From contig JAVVSD010000001.1 in assembly GCA_036654375.1 (NCBI GenBank), forward strand, positions 186,001-250,000: a stretch of 64,000 nt of DNA. The letters are read 5' to 3'. Below, piece by piece: positions 44,365 to 54,220 of this stretch. The position numbers were made by a program, and so were the translations under genes. This DNA comes from RZYX01 sp036654375 (GTDB taxonomy: Bacteria; Bacillota; Clostridia; Oscillospirales; Acutalibacteraceae). Under the pieces are notes generated by a model, which was not told where the DNA came from, did not search any database, and worked only from the letters and a program-made list of their open reading frames with translations. Position 1 is the stretch's first letter. Each line of letters begins with the position of its first letter.

Positions 44365-47010
44365 TTAACTTTTTGCTGTTTTTCGCTGTATAAGCTTTAT
44401 GATTTCTACTATTGGAAGCACACTGAATGCAAGTGCCAAAGCAACAAAATACTCCTGAATGCTTATATGCTGGAATCCAAATGCGTCTGAAAGTCCAGGT
44501 ACATAAAGAACAGCAGTTGTGAGTACAAGGCTCAATATCATTGCTCCCCACAAGAAAATGTTTTGCTTTTTAAGTGAGAATATGCTGCCTCTCTGGCTTC
44601 TCATGTTAAAGCTGTGGAAAATTTCTGCCATACTCATTGTTAAGAATGCCATCGTCATACCATCTGCACTGTTTGCAATTTCCCAAACGCCACTTTCCAT
44701 AAAGTGACCAACAAAGTATGCAGCGAGTGTGAGAACAGTTACCATGATGCCCTGATATGCTATATCAAAACCTACACCGCCCGCAAAAATACCGTCCTTT
44801 GGATTTCTTGGTTTGCGTTTCATAAGGTTAGGCTCGCCTTTTTCCATTCCAAGTGCAAGTGCAGGGAAACAGTCGGTTATAAGGTTTATCCACAAAAGGT
44901 GAACCGGCTCAAGTAAAACGAATCCGAACAGTGTTGCGGTAAAAATGCCAAGTACCTCACTCATGTTTGAAGCAAGAAGGAACTGAATGGACTTACGAAT
45001 GTTATCGTAAATTCTGCGTCCTTCCTCTACTGCATGAACAATTGTTGCGAAGTTGTCATCAGCAAGAACCATATCTGCAACATTTTTGGTAACATCTGTG
45101 CCTGTGATACCCATTCCAACGCCGATATCAGCACTCTTTATGCTTGGTGCGTCATTTACTCCGTCACCAGTCATTGCGGTTATATAGCCTTTTTTACGCC
45201 ATGTGTTAACTATTCTAACTTTGTGTTCTGGCTGAACTCGAGCATACACACCGTAATTCTCGATATTTTTAGTGAAATCAGCATCGTCCATATCGGTTAG
45301 CTGTGCACCTGTAATTGCCTGAGATGGGTCTGTTATAATTCCAAGCTGAAGAGCAATTGCAATGGCTGTATCACGATGGTCACCCGTTATCATGATAGCT
45401 CTAATTCCAGCTTCCTTACACTCCTTGATTGCGTCAAGAACTTCAGGACGAATTGGGTCAATCATTCCGACAAGCCCAATGAAAACAAGATCGCTTTCAA
45501 GTTCGTTAGGCTCAAAGCTTGAAGGAACTGAGTCATATTCTTTATATGCGGCACTGAGAACTCTCAATGCTTTGTCTGCAAGGCGTTTATTTTCTGCCAT
45601 TATATTTGCACGGGCTGTATCCGTCAGTGCAATTACTTTCCCGTCCTTAACATAGCTTTTACATTTTTTAAGGACCTCATCTGGTGCGCCCTTTGTATAT
45701 TGAATACAAGCACCCTTTTTATTACTCTTGTTTAGTGCGTGAACTGTACTCATCATTTTACGAACGCTGTCAAATGGTGCTTCGCCAACTCTTGGAGTTT
45801 CTTCCATAAGCTCGCTCTTTCGCATTCCAAGCTTAAACGCATAGTTTACAAGAGCACACTCTGTTGGCTCACCTTCTGCCTCGTTATTTTCGCTAAGATT
45901 TGCGTCACTACAAAGAGACATTGACCTTCCAAGCATTTTTTCGTCGCCAAAGTTTTCAACAACAGTCATTTTGTTTTGTGTCAGTGTTCCTGTTTTATCG
46001 GAGCAAATTATCTGTGCACATCCAAGTGTTTCAACTGCTGTGAGCTTTCTGATAACCGCATTGCGCTTTGACATATTTGTAACGCCGATGCTCAGAACAA
46101 CTGTTACAACAGTTGCAAGTCCCTCTGGAATTGCAGCAACAGCAAGGCTTACCGCTATCATAAATGTTGAAAGCACAACTGAAAGCTCAACACTGCCTGC
46201 CCTGAGAAGGCTGAAAGCAAAAATAAATACACAAATTCCAAGAACAAGCCAGCTTAAGATTTTGCCAAGCTGTGCAAGCTTTTTTTGAAGCGGTGTCTGT
46301 CCCTCTTCTGTGTTAGAAAGAGCGTCAGCAATCTTGCCCATTTCTGTGTCCATGCCTGTGCCTGTGATTATTGCTCTTCCTCGGCCATAAACAACTGTGC
46401 TTCCCATGTAGACCATATTTTTTCTGTCGCCAAGAGGAACATCGCTATCTCCCATTCCAAGACTTTCGATGATTTTGTTAACTGGAACACTCTCACCTGT
46501 AAGTGCTGCTTCTTCAATTTTTAAGCTTGCACTTTCAAGTATTCTTCCGTCTGCTGGAATTGCATCGCCTGCCTCCAGAACTACAACATCTCCTGGAACA
46601 AGCTCGGAAGAACGAAGCGTAACTTGCTTGCCGTCACGAATAACCTTGCAGGTGGCAGCTGTCATTTCCTGAAGTGCTTCAATTGCTTTTTCCGCTTTGC
46701 TCTCCTGATAGACTCCCAAAACAGCATTTATGATTACAACAATCATTATTATTATAACATCTGCAAAGCTCTCGTCTGCATAAAACGCAGTGATTCCACT
46801 AACAACAGCTGCAACAAGCAAAATAATTGTCATCGGGTCCTTAAGCTGCTCAAGAAACCTCTGAGCAAGAGTTATTTTCTTACCCTCTGCCAGCTTGTTT
46901 TCTCCGTACTTTTCAGTTCTAACCTTTGCCTCGTTTGAGGTTAATCCATCAAAGGAACTTGAAAGTTCCTTAAGTACTGAATTTGAATCCTTGCTGTAAA
47001 ATTTCAACAC
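44365..47010 (-). CDS. P2-type cation ATPase under a Mn2+ riboswitch
   Basis: The 881-residue protein has the cation ATPase N-terminal domain, ALTGESVPV, the IPEGLATVV ion-binding helix, the phosphorylated Asp in ICSDKTGTLT, and GDGVNDAPSIK, with about ten membrane helices. By sequence it is a Ca2+/Mn2+-type (PMCA/SPCA-like) exporter. The yybP-ykoY riboswitch in its leader implies Mn2+-induced expression, so manganese export is the likely job. Start is GTG 47010 (or TTG 47007) behind AAAGGATG. Confidence 0.92.
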   Translation of the reverse strand: MLKFYSKDSNSVLKELSSSFDGLTSNEAKVRTEKYGENKLAEGKKITLAQRFLEQLKDPMTIILLVAAVVSGITAFYADESFADVIIIMIVVIINAVLGVYQESKAEKAIEALQEMTAATCKVIRDGKQVTLRSSELVPGDVVVLEAGDAIPADGRILESASLKIEEAALTGESVPVNKIIESLGMGDSDVPLGDRKNMVYMGSTVVYGRGRAIITGTGMDTEMGKIADALSNTEEGQTPLQKKLAQLGKILSWLVLGICVFIFAFSLLRAGSVELSVVLSTFMIAVSLAVAAIPEGLATVVTVVLSIGVTNMSKRNAVIRKLTAVETLGCAQIICSDKTGTLTQNKMTVVENFGDEKMLGRSMSLCSDANLSENNEAEGEPTECALVNYAFKLGMRKSELMEETPRVGEAPFDSVRKMMSTVHALNKSNKKGACIQYTKGAPDEVLKKCKSYVKDGKVIALTDTARANIMAENKRLADKALRVLSAAYKEYDSVPSSFEPNELESDLVFIGLVGMIDPIRPEVLDAIKECKEAGIRAIMITGDHRDTAIAIALQLGIITDPSQAITGAQLTDMDDADFTKNIENYGVYARVQPEHKVRIVNTWRKKGYITAMTGDGVNDAPSIKSADIGVGMGITGTDVTKNVADMVLADDNFATIVHAVEEGRRIYDNIRKSIQFLLASNMSEVLGIFTATLFGFVLLEPVHLLWINLITDCFPALALGMEKGEPNLMKRKPRNPKDGIFAGGVGFDIAYQGIMVTVLTLAAYFVGHFMESGVWEIANSADGMTMAFLTMSMAEIFHSFNMRSQRGSIFSLKKQNIFLWGAMILSLVLTTAVLYVPGLSDAFGFQHISIQEYFVALALAFSVLPIVEIIKLIQRKTAKS

Positions 47011-47052
47011 TACAACATCCTTTCTTGTATTGCACTTGATTATATATAAAAA

Positions 47053-47167
47053 AAGCCCATGTGCAGCTAATACTACACACGAGTCTGGTTCTTTGATTTA
47101 AGCCAGGCCACATAGGCCAAGATGTTGACTTAAAACATACTATCGTATGCAAACTACTCCCTCATGG
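47053..47167 (-). ncRNA. yybP-ykoY (Mn2+-sensing) riboswitch with expression-platform terminator
   Basis: On the minus strand the RNA opens with GAGGGAGTAG, continues through GTCAACATCTTGGCC and GGCCTGGC, conserved elements of the yybP-ykoY aptamer, then a hairpin (about 11 bp with wobbles, ACTCGTGTGTAG against CTGCACATGGG) followed by seven T. It lies 43 nt before the ATPase gene. Known members bind Mn2+ and switch off termination. Confidence 0.85.
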
Positions 47168-47176
47168 AATATTTGT

Positions 47177-47205
47177 ATTATACACCATATTATATCGTTA
47201 GACAA
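47177..47205 (-). promoter_or_regulatory. promoter for the riboswitch-ATPase transcript
   Basis: On the minus strand TTGTCT (47205-47200), 17-bp spacer, perfect TATAAT (47182-47177), about 10 bp before the aptamer. Confidence 0.65.
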
Positions 47206-47364
47206 TATATTTTTGTAATTTTTCTTAAAATACTTTTACAGCTATTTTTTATTATTACTTTAAATCACAGTGTAATTCATATTCTTTGTTTTTAAATATT
47301 ATAATCCGTTTAAAAAATTATATTTTATATATAAGTAAAGTCATATTACTTTACAATACAGTTT

Positions 47365-47398
47365 AAGAGCGTAACAAGCACTTTGTTGCTACGCTCTT
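47365..47398 (-). terminator. hairpin after glycogen phosphorylase gene
   Basis: AAGAGCGTA and TACGCTCTT form the outer stem, ACAA and TTGT the inner stem with a small bulge. It is 13 bp past the stop. The T tail is weak on the minus strand. Confidence 0.55.
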
Positions 47399-47410
47399 TT
47401 GTTATATTTT

Positions 47411-49756
47411 TCATATATTCCATATTTCTTCTGCATATTGCTTTATTGTTCTGTCCGAGGAAAACTTTCCAGCATTACACATATTTATCCATGATTTTTT
47501 TGCAAATTCTTTTTGGTTTTTGTAGTCATCACTCAGCCTTAGTCTTGTTTCAAGATAGCTGTCAAAATCAAGCAAAAGATAATACTGGTCAGCATCATGC
47601 CAAGCTGTGCCATCTAATATTGAGCTATAAAGCTCTTTGAAAATTCCCGTATCTCCATCATCCAATGTGCCATCTATCAAGGCGTCCAGAACTCTTTTTA
47701 TCTTTCCATTTTTTTCGTAAATCCCCCGTGGAGAGTAGCTTTCTTTGATTTTTTCTATCTCTTCTACTCTTGCACCAAAAATATAATTATTCTCTTTTCC
47801 TGCCTCTTGAACTATCTCAATATTTGCTCCGTCATATGTGCCTAAGGTTACAGCGCCATTAAGCATAAGCTTCATATTTCCTGTGCCACTTGCCTCTGTG
47901 CCAGCTGTTGAAATCTGCTCCGATACATTTGCCGCTGCAACAATCTTTTCGGCATAAGACACATTATAATTTTGTATAAATACAACTTTAATAAATTTTC
48001 TTGCGTCATTATCATTATCAATAAGCCTTGAAACTTCGCTTATAAGCTTTATTATTCCCTTTGCTCTTTCATATCCCGGCGCACTTTTTGCTCCGAATAT
48101 GAAAGTCGTGGGTGTAAAGTCTTTTAGCTTTCCACCCTTGATTTCAAAGAAAATTTCAAGAATACAAAGAATATTTAGCAATTGCCTTTTGTACTCATGC
48201 AGTCTTTTTATCTGAACATCAAACATCGTGTTTTCATCTATACTTATTTTTTCTTTGCCATCAATATAATTTGCCAGTTGCTGTTTTTTTATATTTTTTA
48301 TCTTTATAAACTCTTCAAGAACAACATCATCATTTGCATACTTTTCAAGTTGCTTTAGTTGTTTCAAATCGGTTATCCATGCCTCACTTCCCAAAAGACT
48401 TGTTATAAAATCTGAAAGTTCTCTGTTGCAAAGTGCAAGAAATCTACGCTGGGTTATTCCATTTGTCTTGTTTTGAAACTTATCCGGATAATAACAATAC
48501 CAATTAAAAAGGGTATCCTTTTTTAATATATCTGTGTGTATTTGTGCAACCCCGTTGACATATGCACAGACATAGGTTGCAAGATATGCCATATTAACTG
48601 TATTGCCCTGAATTATAAGCATCTCGTTAAGTGTTTTTTCATCTATTCCCTTTTGCTGCAAATCCGATTTAAGGCATTTGTTTATCTTTACTATAATGCT
48701 CGCAACTTCTGGAGTTAAAGATTTTATAAGACTCATTTCCCACTTTTCAAGAGCCTCTTGCATTATTGTGTGATTTGTGTAGTTAAAAACTTTTTTTGAA
48801 AGCTCAAATGCCTTTTGAAACGGCATATTTTCATTTTTTATCATAAGCCTTATAAATTCTGGGATTGAAATTACTGGGTGAGTATCATTTAGCTGAATTG
48901 TTACAAAGCTTGCAAACTCATCAAAATTTTCGCCATGATTTTTTTTATAGCTTTTGATTATGTCCTGAAGTGATGCACTCGAAAAGAAATATTGTTGTTT
49001 AAAGCGAAGAATTTTGCCTTGCCTTTTATTATCGTTTGGATAAAGCACCCTTGAAATATTTTCAGCTGCGTTTTTATCTTTAAGAGCCTTGTCATATATT
49101 TGGTCATTAAAATCGTCAAAATTGAATGCTTGTGACGGCTCACATTGCCAAAGCCTTAAGGTGCCTATATTGCTTGTTCTGTACCCAATTATTGGCATAT
49201 CATATGGCACTGCCTTCACGCTTAAGCCCTTGAAATCCACCGTTACAGCTTCTTCATCACATCTTATCGACCATGGATCACCATTTTTTGTCCAGTCATC
49301 AACATATTCTTTTTGAAAGCCGCACTCTATTTTTTGACTGAACAAACCATATTTATATCTTATGCCATATCCATCCAGCGGAAAATTTTGCGTTGCTGCA
49401 CTTTCAAGAAAACACGCAGCAAGTCTGCCAAGACCACCGTTGCCCAAGGCTGCATCTTCCACCTCCTCAAGCATATTTAAAGACATATTAAGAGCTGCGA
49501 GTTGTTTTTCTACTTCTTCTGTCAGCCCAAGTGAAAGCAAGTTGTTATATATTGCACGCCCAACAAGAAACTCAGCAGAAAAATAGTAGGCACATCTTGT
49601 TTTTTGATGATTTTCCTTGCTTTTAATCCAGTTTTCGGAAATCTTTGACATCACCGATTTTGAAATAACATTGTGCAATTGCGTGCTTGTCAACTGGTCA
49701 AAACTTTTGTTGTAGTCACTTTTTGAAAAGATTTTTGCCTGTTCAATTATATTCAC
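47411..49756 (-). CDS. glgP: maltodextrin/glycogen phosphorylase
   Basis: The 781-residue enzyme has the phosphorylase PLP signature EASGTGNMKLMLNGAVTLGT and the GYGIRYKYGLF and NDTHPVISIPE blocks. It releases glucose-1-phosphate from alpha-1,4-glucans. It is the last gene of the malE-malF-malG-msmK-malQ-glgP operon and 14 nt downstream of malQ, so its substrate is most likely imported maltodextrin rather than stored glycogen. Confidence 0.94.
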   Translation of the reverse strand: MNIIEQAKIFSKSDYNKSFDQLTSTQLHNVISKSVMSKISENWIKSKENHQKTRCAYYFSAEFLVGRAIYNNLLSLGLTEEVEKQLAALNMSLNMLEEVEDAALGNGGLGRLAACFLESAATQNFPLDGYGIRYKYGLFSQKIECGFQKEYVDDWTKNGDPWSIRCDEEAVTVDFKGLSVKAVPYDMPIIGYRTSNIGTLRLWQCEPSQAFNFDDFNDQIYDKALKDKNAAENISRVLYPNDNKRQGKILRFKQQYFFSSASLQDIIKSYKKNHGENFDEFASFVTIQLNDTHPVISIPEFIRLMIKNENMPFQKAFELSKKVFNYTNHTIMQEALEKWEMSLIKSLTPEVASIIVKINKCLKSDLQQKGIDEKTLNEMLIIQGNTVNMAYLATYVCAYVNGVAQIHTDILKKDTLFNWYCYYPDKFQNKTNGITQRRFLALCNRELSDFITSLLGSEAWITDLKQLKQLEKYANDDVVLEEFIKIKNIKKQQLANYIDGKEKISIDENTMFDVQIKRLHEYKRQLLNILCILEIFFEIKGGKLKDFTPTTFIFGAKSAPGYERAKGIIKLISEVSRLIDNDNDARKFIKVVFIQNYNVSYAEKIVAAANVSEQISTAGTEASGTGNMKLMLNGAVTLGTYDGANIEIVQEAGKENNYIFGARVEEIEKIKESYSPRGIYEKNGKIKRVLDALIDGTLDDGDTGIFKELYSSILDGTAWHDADQYYLLLDFDSYLETRLRLSDDYKNQKEFAKKSWINMCNAGKFSSDRTIKQYAEEIWNI

Positions 49757-49770
49757 TATAAATTATCCTT

Positions 49771-51243
49771 TCAAATTCTTTTATATATCTTCATATATTT
49801 ATTTATCTTTTTTGCAAGGTCATCGTTTAGCTTTTCTTTTGACAATCTCCACTTCCAGTTCTTACCTGTTGTGGAGGGTTCGTTCATTCTTGCACTGCTC
49901 CCAAGCCCCAGCAAATCCTGAATAGTCACAATCGCCATGTTGGAAACACTTGCCCACGCCGCTTTCATCATTCCCCAGTTGTATCCCTCTTGCTCGTTAA
50001 GGCGAAGATACTCCATTGCATAGGCAACATCTATCTTATCTGAGTTTTTCATCCAGCCTATTATTGTGTCGTTATCGTGAGTTCCAGTGTACACCACTGA
50101 ATATTTGGAATAGTTGTGCGGAAGATAGTCACTGTCCTCTCGTGCATCAAATGCGAATTGTAAAACTTTCATTCCAGCAAAGCCTGTATCCTCCAGCAAT
50201 TGGTAAACAGAAGGAGTCAAAAACCCTAAATCCTCTGCAATTATATTAAGCTTACCAAGCTCTTTTTCTGCACAGTTAAACAGCTCTACACCCGGACCTT
50301 TTTTCCACTCACCTGCCTTTGCTGACTTTGCAGCTGCATCAATAGAATAATAAGAATCGAAACCCCTGAAGTGGTCTATTCGCGTGACATCATATATTTT
50401 GCTCACATGACTTATTCGGCTTACCCACCACGCATAATTATCTTTTTTCATCTCCTCCCAGTTATATATTGGATTGCCCCAAAGCTGTCCCGACTTTGAA
50501 AATCCATCTGGTGGACATCCCGCAACATAAGTCGGCTCATAATTCTCATTGACCATAAAAAGCTTTGGATTTGCCCATATATCTGCACTGTCACTTGCCA
50601 CATAGATTGGCAGGTCACCAATTATTTTTATTTTGTTATCATTCGCATACTTTTTAAGGTTAAACCACTGCTTGTAAAAAATGTATTGAATCACCTTATA
50701 AAAATTCACATCGTCTTTATTGTTTGCTTTGAATTCTGCAACTGCTGTTGGATTTCTTGTTTTAAGCTCTTTGTCCCAATCGTGCCATGTCTTACCTGTC
50801 TTATCCTTTATTGCCATGAAAATTGCATAATCTGAAAGCCAGCTATCCTCTTGCTTACAAAAATATTCAAATTCCTCCGGCTCGGACTCTATAAACTTTA
50901 CATATGCCTTTTTTAGTACATCAAAACGGTTTTTATATATTAATCCATAGTCAACGGATGTTTCGTAATTTTCCCATTTTATATTGTCACAATCACTTTT
51001 TTGCAAAAGACCTTCATTAATCAAAAAGTCTAAATCAATCAGGTATGGATTACCCGCAAAGCTTGAAAATGACTGATATGGAGAATCGCCAAAGCTTGTC
51101 GGACATATCGGCAATATCTGCCAATATGTTTGACCTGCCTTTTTTAAAAAATCAATAAAATTATATGCTTCCTGCCCCAAAGTACCAATACCATAGTTTG
51201 ATGGTAAAGATGTAATGTGCATCAAAACTCCTGCTGATCTCAT
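49771..51243 (-). CDS. malQ: 4-alpha-glucanotransferase (amylomaltase)
   Basis: The 490-residue GH77 enzyme begins RSAGVLMHITSLPSNYGIGT and has the catalytic motifs VTRIDHFRGFDSYY (nucleophile Asp), NIIAEDLGF (acid Glu) and YTGTHDNDT. It disproportionates maltose and maltotriose to longer dextrins that GlgP can cleave. It sits between msmK and glgP with gaps of about 14 nt. Confidence 0.95.
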   Translation of the reverse strand: MRSAGVLMHITSLPSNYGIGTLGQEAYNFIDFLKKAGQTYWQILPICPTSFGDSPYQSFSSFAGNPYLIDLDFLINEGLLQKSDCDNIKWENYETSVDYGLIYKNRFDVLKKAYVKFIESEPEEFEYFCKQEDSWLSDYAIFMAIKDKTGKTWHDWDKELKTRNPTAVAEFKANNKDDVNFYKVIQYIFYKQWFNLKKYANDNKIKIIGDLPIYVASDSADIWANPKLFMVNENYEPTYVAGCPPDGFSKSGQLWGNPIYNWEEMKKDNYAWWVSRISHVSKIYDVTRIDHFRGFDSYYSIDAAAKSAKAGEWKKGPGVELFNCAEKELGKLNIIAEDLGFLTPSVYQLLEDTGFAGMKVLQFAFDAREDSDYLPHNYSKYSVVYTGTHDNDTIIGWMKNSDKIDVAYAMEYLRLNEQEGYNWGMMKAAWASVSNMAIVTIQDLLGLGSSARMNEPSTTGKNWKWRLSKEKLNDDLAKKINKYMKIYKRI

Positions 51244-51256
51244 TTACCTTAACACC

Positions 51257-52366
51257 TCAATCACATATTATCTTTTTTGTATCTTTATCAAATATATGGA
51301 TTTTTTCAATGTCTATTGCAAGCTCTACATTTGTATTTGCCTTTGCTCCACAGGATGAAGGAACCTTTGCTATTACTGTCTTATCTTTTATTCTGCTATA
51401 TATATATATTTCTGAACCCATCATTTCAGCAATTGTTGCAAACAGCTCAATCTTGTTGCTGTCATCTTTTTCAAAATAGAACTTTTCCGAATGCAAGTCC
51501 TCAGGCCTAATGCCAACAACAATATCTTTTCCAATATAGCTTTCAAGTGATTCAACCATTCTTAAAGGCAAGGGTACTCTATAGTTTTCAAAGCTTGCAT
51601 AGAACTTTTTGTCATCTTCTGTTGTTATTGTTGATTCGATAAAATTCATTTGCGGTGAGCCAATAAACCCCGCAACAAACATATTGCAAGGGTGGTTATA
51701 TAGGTTTTGCGGAGTGTCAACCTGGTGGATTATTCCATCTTTCATAACCACTATCCTGTCCGCCATTGTCATCGCTTCTGTCTGGTCATGCGTCACATAT
51801 ACAAAGGTTGTTTGCAAGTCGTTGTGCAACTGTGTTATCTGGCTTCTCATCTCGGTACGAAGCTTTGCATCAAGATTTGAAAGCGGCTCATCAAGCAAAA
51901 AAACGGCTGGGTCCCTAACCATAGCCCTTCCAAGTGCAACTCTTTGTCTTTGTCCGCCTGAAAGTGCCTTTGGCTTCCTTTTAAGATATTTTTCAATGTC
52001 CAAAATTCTTGCAGCCTGTTTTACTTTTCGGTCAATATCCTCCTTTGACACCTTTCGTAGGGAAAGTCCAAATGCCATATTTTTATAAACTGTCATATGA
52101 GGATAGAGAGCATAACTCTGAAACACCATTGCAATATCTCTGTCTTTTGGAGCGACATCATTAACACGCTTATCGCCAATATATATGTCGCCACTTGATA
52201 TCTCCTCAAGACCAGCAAGCATTCTGAGCGTTGTTGATTTTCCACAGCCCGAAGGTCCAACAAGGATTATAAATTCCTTGTCTTTGATTTTTAAATCCAG
52301 TCCAGGTATTACTGTGTTTCCATCGTCATATGTTTTTACAACATTTTTAAAAGTAATATTGGCCAT
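51257..52366 (-). CDS. sugar ABC transporter ATPase (MsmK/UgpC/MalK type)
   Basis: The 369-residue protein has Walker A VGPSGCGKSTTLRM, signature LSGGQRQRVALGRAMVRDP, Walker B VFLLDEPLSNLDAKLR and a C-terminal TOBE domain. It energises the carbohydrate permeases encoded upstream. AAGGAG 8 nt before ATG 52366 overrules longer in-frame starts. Such ATPases often serve several sugar systems. Confidence 0.94.
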   Translation of the reverse strand: MANITFKNVVKTYDDGNTVIPGLDLKIKDKEFIILVGPSGCGKSTTLRMLAGLEEISSGDIYIGDKRVNDVAPKDRDIAMVFQSYALYPHMTVYKNMAFGLSLRKVSKEDIDRKVKQAARILDIEKYLKRKPKALSGGQRQRVALGRAMVRDPAVFLLDEPLSNLDAKLRTEMRSQITQLHNDLQTTFVYVTHDQTEAMTMADRIVVMKDGIIHQVDTPQNLYNHPCNMFVAGFIGSPQMNFIESTITTEDDKKFYASFENYRVPLPLRMVESLESYIGKDIVVGIRPEDLHSEKFYFEKDDSNKIELFATIAEMMGSEIYIYSRIKDKTVIAKVPSSCGAKANTNVELAIDIEKIHIFDKDTKKIICD

Positions 52367-52440
52367 ATTATTGCTCCTTTTATACTTCATTGGCATTGTC
52401 ATAAGGCAACCACACCTGTAGCCACCTTAAAGTGCAAGAG

Positions 52441-53277
52441 CTAACCCTTTACTGCTCCTGCTACAACCCCTTTTATAATATATTTTTGACAAGAAACATA
52501 GAAAATAACTATAGGAATTATAGCTACTATTAGCATTGCCATGAATCCACCCCAGTTTATTGAGCCATATGCACCCTGCATTGCAAGCTGAATTGCAACT
52601 GGAAGCGTTTTGTTTTCTCCAAGAACAAGATATGGAAGCAAAAAGTCATTCCAAATCCACATTGCGTTAAGAATTGCCACTGTTATTGCCGTCGGTTTCA
52701 TTATTGGAAAAACTACAAGAAAAAATGACTGCAATGGGTTACACCCATCTATAAGTGCCGCCTCTTCGACTTCTATTGGTACGCTTTTTACAAATCCACT
52801 TAACATGAAGACGGACATTCCAGCACCAAACCCAAGATATACAAGCACTATGCCAAATGGATTGTTAAGCCCTGTTGACATCACCGTATAAGTCATTGTA
52901 TACATAACCATCTGGAAAGGTACAATCATGCTAAAAATAAACAGTGTATAGATTATTTTTGTTGCCGTTGTTTTTACTCTGGTTACATACCACGCTGTCA
53001 TGGAGCAGAATATTACGATAACTACAACCGATGCAACTGTTATAAATAATGAGATAAAAAATGCTTTCATTAATCCTGCTGTTTTAATTCCAAAAATATA
53101 ATTGTCAAGACCTGCAAATGTTTCACTTGTTGGAAGTTCAAAAGGTGTTCCAACTATGCTGAATTTTGTTTTGAACGAGTTGAGTAAAACAACCAATATC
53201 GGAACAAGAAATGCTATTGAAAGTGCAGATAAGAACAGAAATATGATGCTATTCAACACTTGCTTTCTTGCCGTCAT
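52441..53277 (-). CDS. maltodextrin ABC permease, MalG type
   Basis: The 278-residue protein has six membrane helices and the EAA loop EVEEAALIDGCNPLQSFFLV followed by FPIMKPT. It forms the transmembrane channel with the MalF-type partner. Start ATG 53277 is behind AGGAGGTG and overlaps the partner's stop by one base (TAATG), so they are cotranslated. Confidence 0.93.
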   Translation of the reverse strand: MTARKQVLNSIIFLFLSALSIAFLVPILVVLLNSFKTKFSIVGTPFELPTSETFAGLDNYIFGIKTAGLMKAFFISLFITVASVVVIVIFCSMTAWYVTRVKTTATKIIYTLFIFSMIVPFQMVMYTMTYTVMSTGLNNPFGIVLVYLGFGAGMSVFMLSGFVKSVPIEVEEAALIDGCNPLQSFFLVVFPIMKPTAITVAILNAMWIWNDFLLPYLVLGENKTLPVAIQLAMQGAYGSINWGGFMAMLIVAIIPIVIFYVSCQKYIIKGVVAGAVKG

Positions 53278-54119
53278 TACTGCTCCACCTCCTTTCGTCT
53301 TGTTATCCATAGCTGAACAAATGCGATTATCGCGACAATTAAGAAGAATATGACCGCCTTTGCCTGCCCAACTCCTTGCCACCCCACTCGCCCGTAAAAT
53401 GTGTTGTAGATATCCAGTGCCATCATTGCCGTTTCTCGTCCTGGAGCGCCTTTGGTGAGCGCAAGGTTCTGGTCAAACAGCTTGAACGAGTTTGTTAAAG
53501 TTAGGAACATACAAATTGTTACAGATGGCATTACCATTGGAATTGTTATTCTGAATAGGATTTGTGCAGAATTTGCACCATCTATTGATGCCGCCTCGTT
53601 TAAATCCTCTGGAATGTTCTGAATGCCTGCAATATAAATAATCATCATGTATCCAATCATTTGCCAGTTCATTAGAATTACAAGTCCCCAAAACCCATAC
53701 TTTGCGGCAAATGTTATATCAACTCCAAAGTTGTTAAGAACTCCGTTAATTATTAAATTCCATATATACCCCAAAACAATTCCGCCGATAAGATTTGGCA
53801 TAAAGAAAACAGAACGAAATAAATTTGTGCCTTTTATTGCTCTTGTCAAAAGCATTGCAAGAAAAAAGGCAAAGACATTTATCGTTATCACTGACACAAC
53901 AGTAAACTTAACTGTGAACCATAGCGCATTAATAAAATCCTTGTCTGAAAATACATTTATATAGTTTTCAAGCCCAACAAAAGTTGCATCTGTCACTGTT
54001 GTAAATTTTGTAAACGACAAGTATAAGCCCAGTATGAACGGAATCAAAAATGCTATTAAAAAAGCTGCAAGGGTTGGTAATGCAAAAACAGGAAAATACT
54101 TTTTTAATGTCTTTTGCAT
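53277..54119 (-). CDS. maltodextrin ABC permease, MalF type
   Basis: The 280-residue protein has six helices and the EAA loop EDLNEAASIDGANSAQILFR. It lacks the extra N-terminal helices of E. coli MalF, as is usual in Gram-positives. It is about 100 nt downstream of the binding protein gene. GGAGATGAT precedes the ATG. Confidence 0.93.
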   Translation of the reverse strand: MQKTLKKYFPVFALPTLAAFLIAFLIPFILGLYLSFTKFTTVTDATFVGLENYINVFSDKDFINALWFTVKFTVVSVITINVFAFFLAMLLTRAIKGTNLFRSVFFMPNLIGGIVLGYIWNLIINGVLNNFGVDITFAAKYGFWGLVILMNWQMIGYMMIIYIAGIQNIPEDLNEAASIDGANSAQILFRITIPMVMPSVTICMFLTLTNSFKLFDQNLALTKGAPGRETAMMALDIYNTFYGRVGWQGVGQAKAVIFFLIVAIIAFVQLWITRRKEVEQ

Positions 54120-54220
54120 TTTATCATCTCCATTTCCTTATTAAATAAGCAAATAAAAGTTATCAAATTAACCGCTCTGCCCATTTGAACAGAGCGGTAT
54201 TATGATATTTCTGTATGCTG

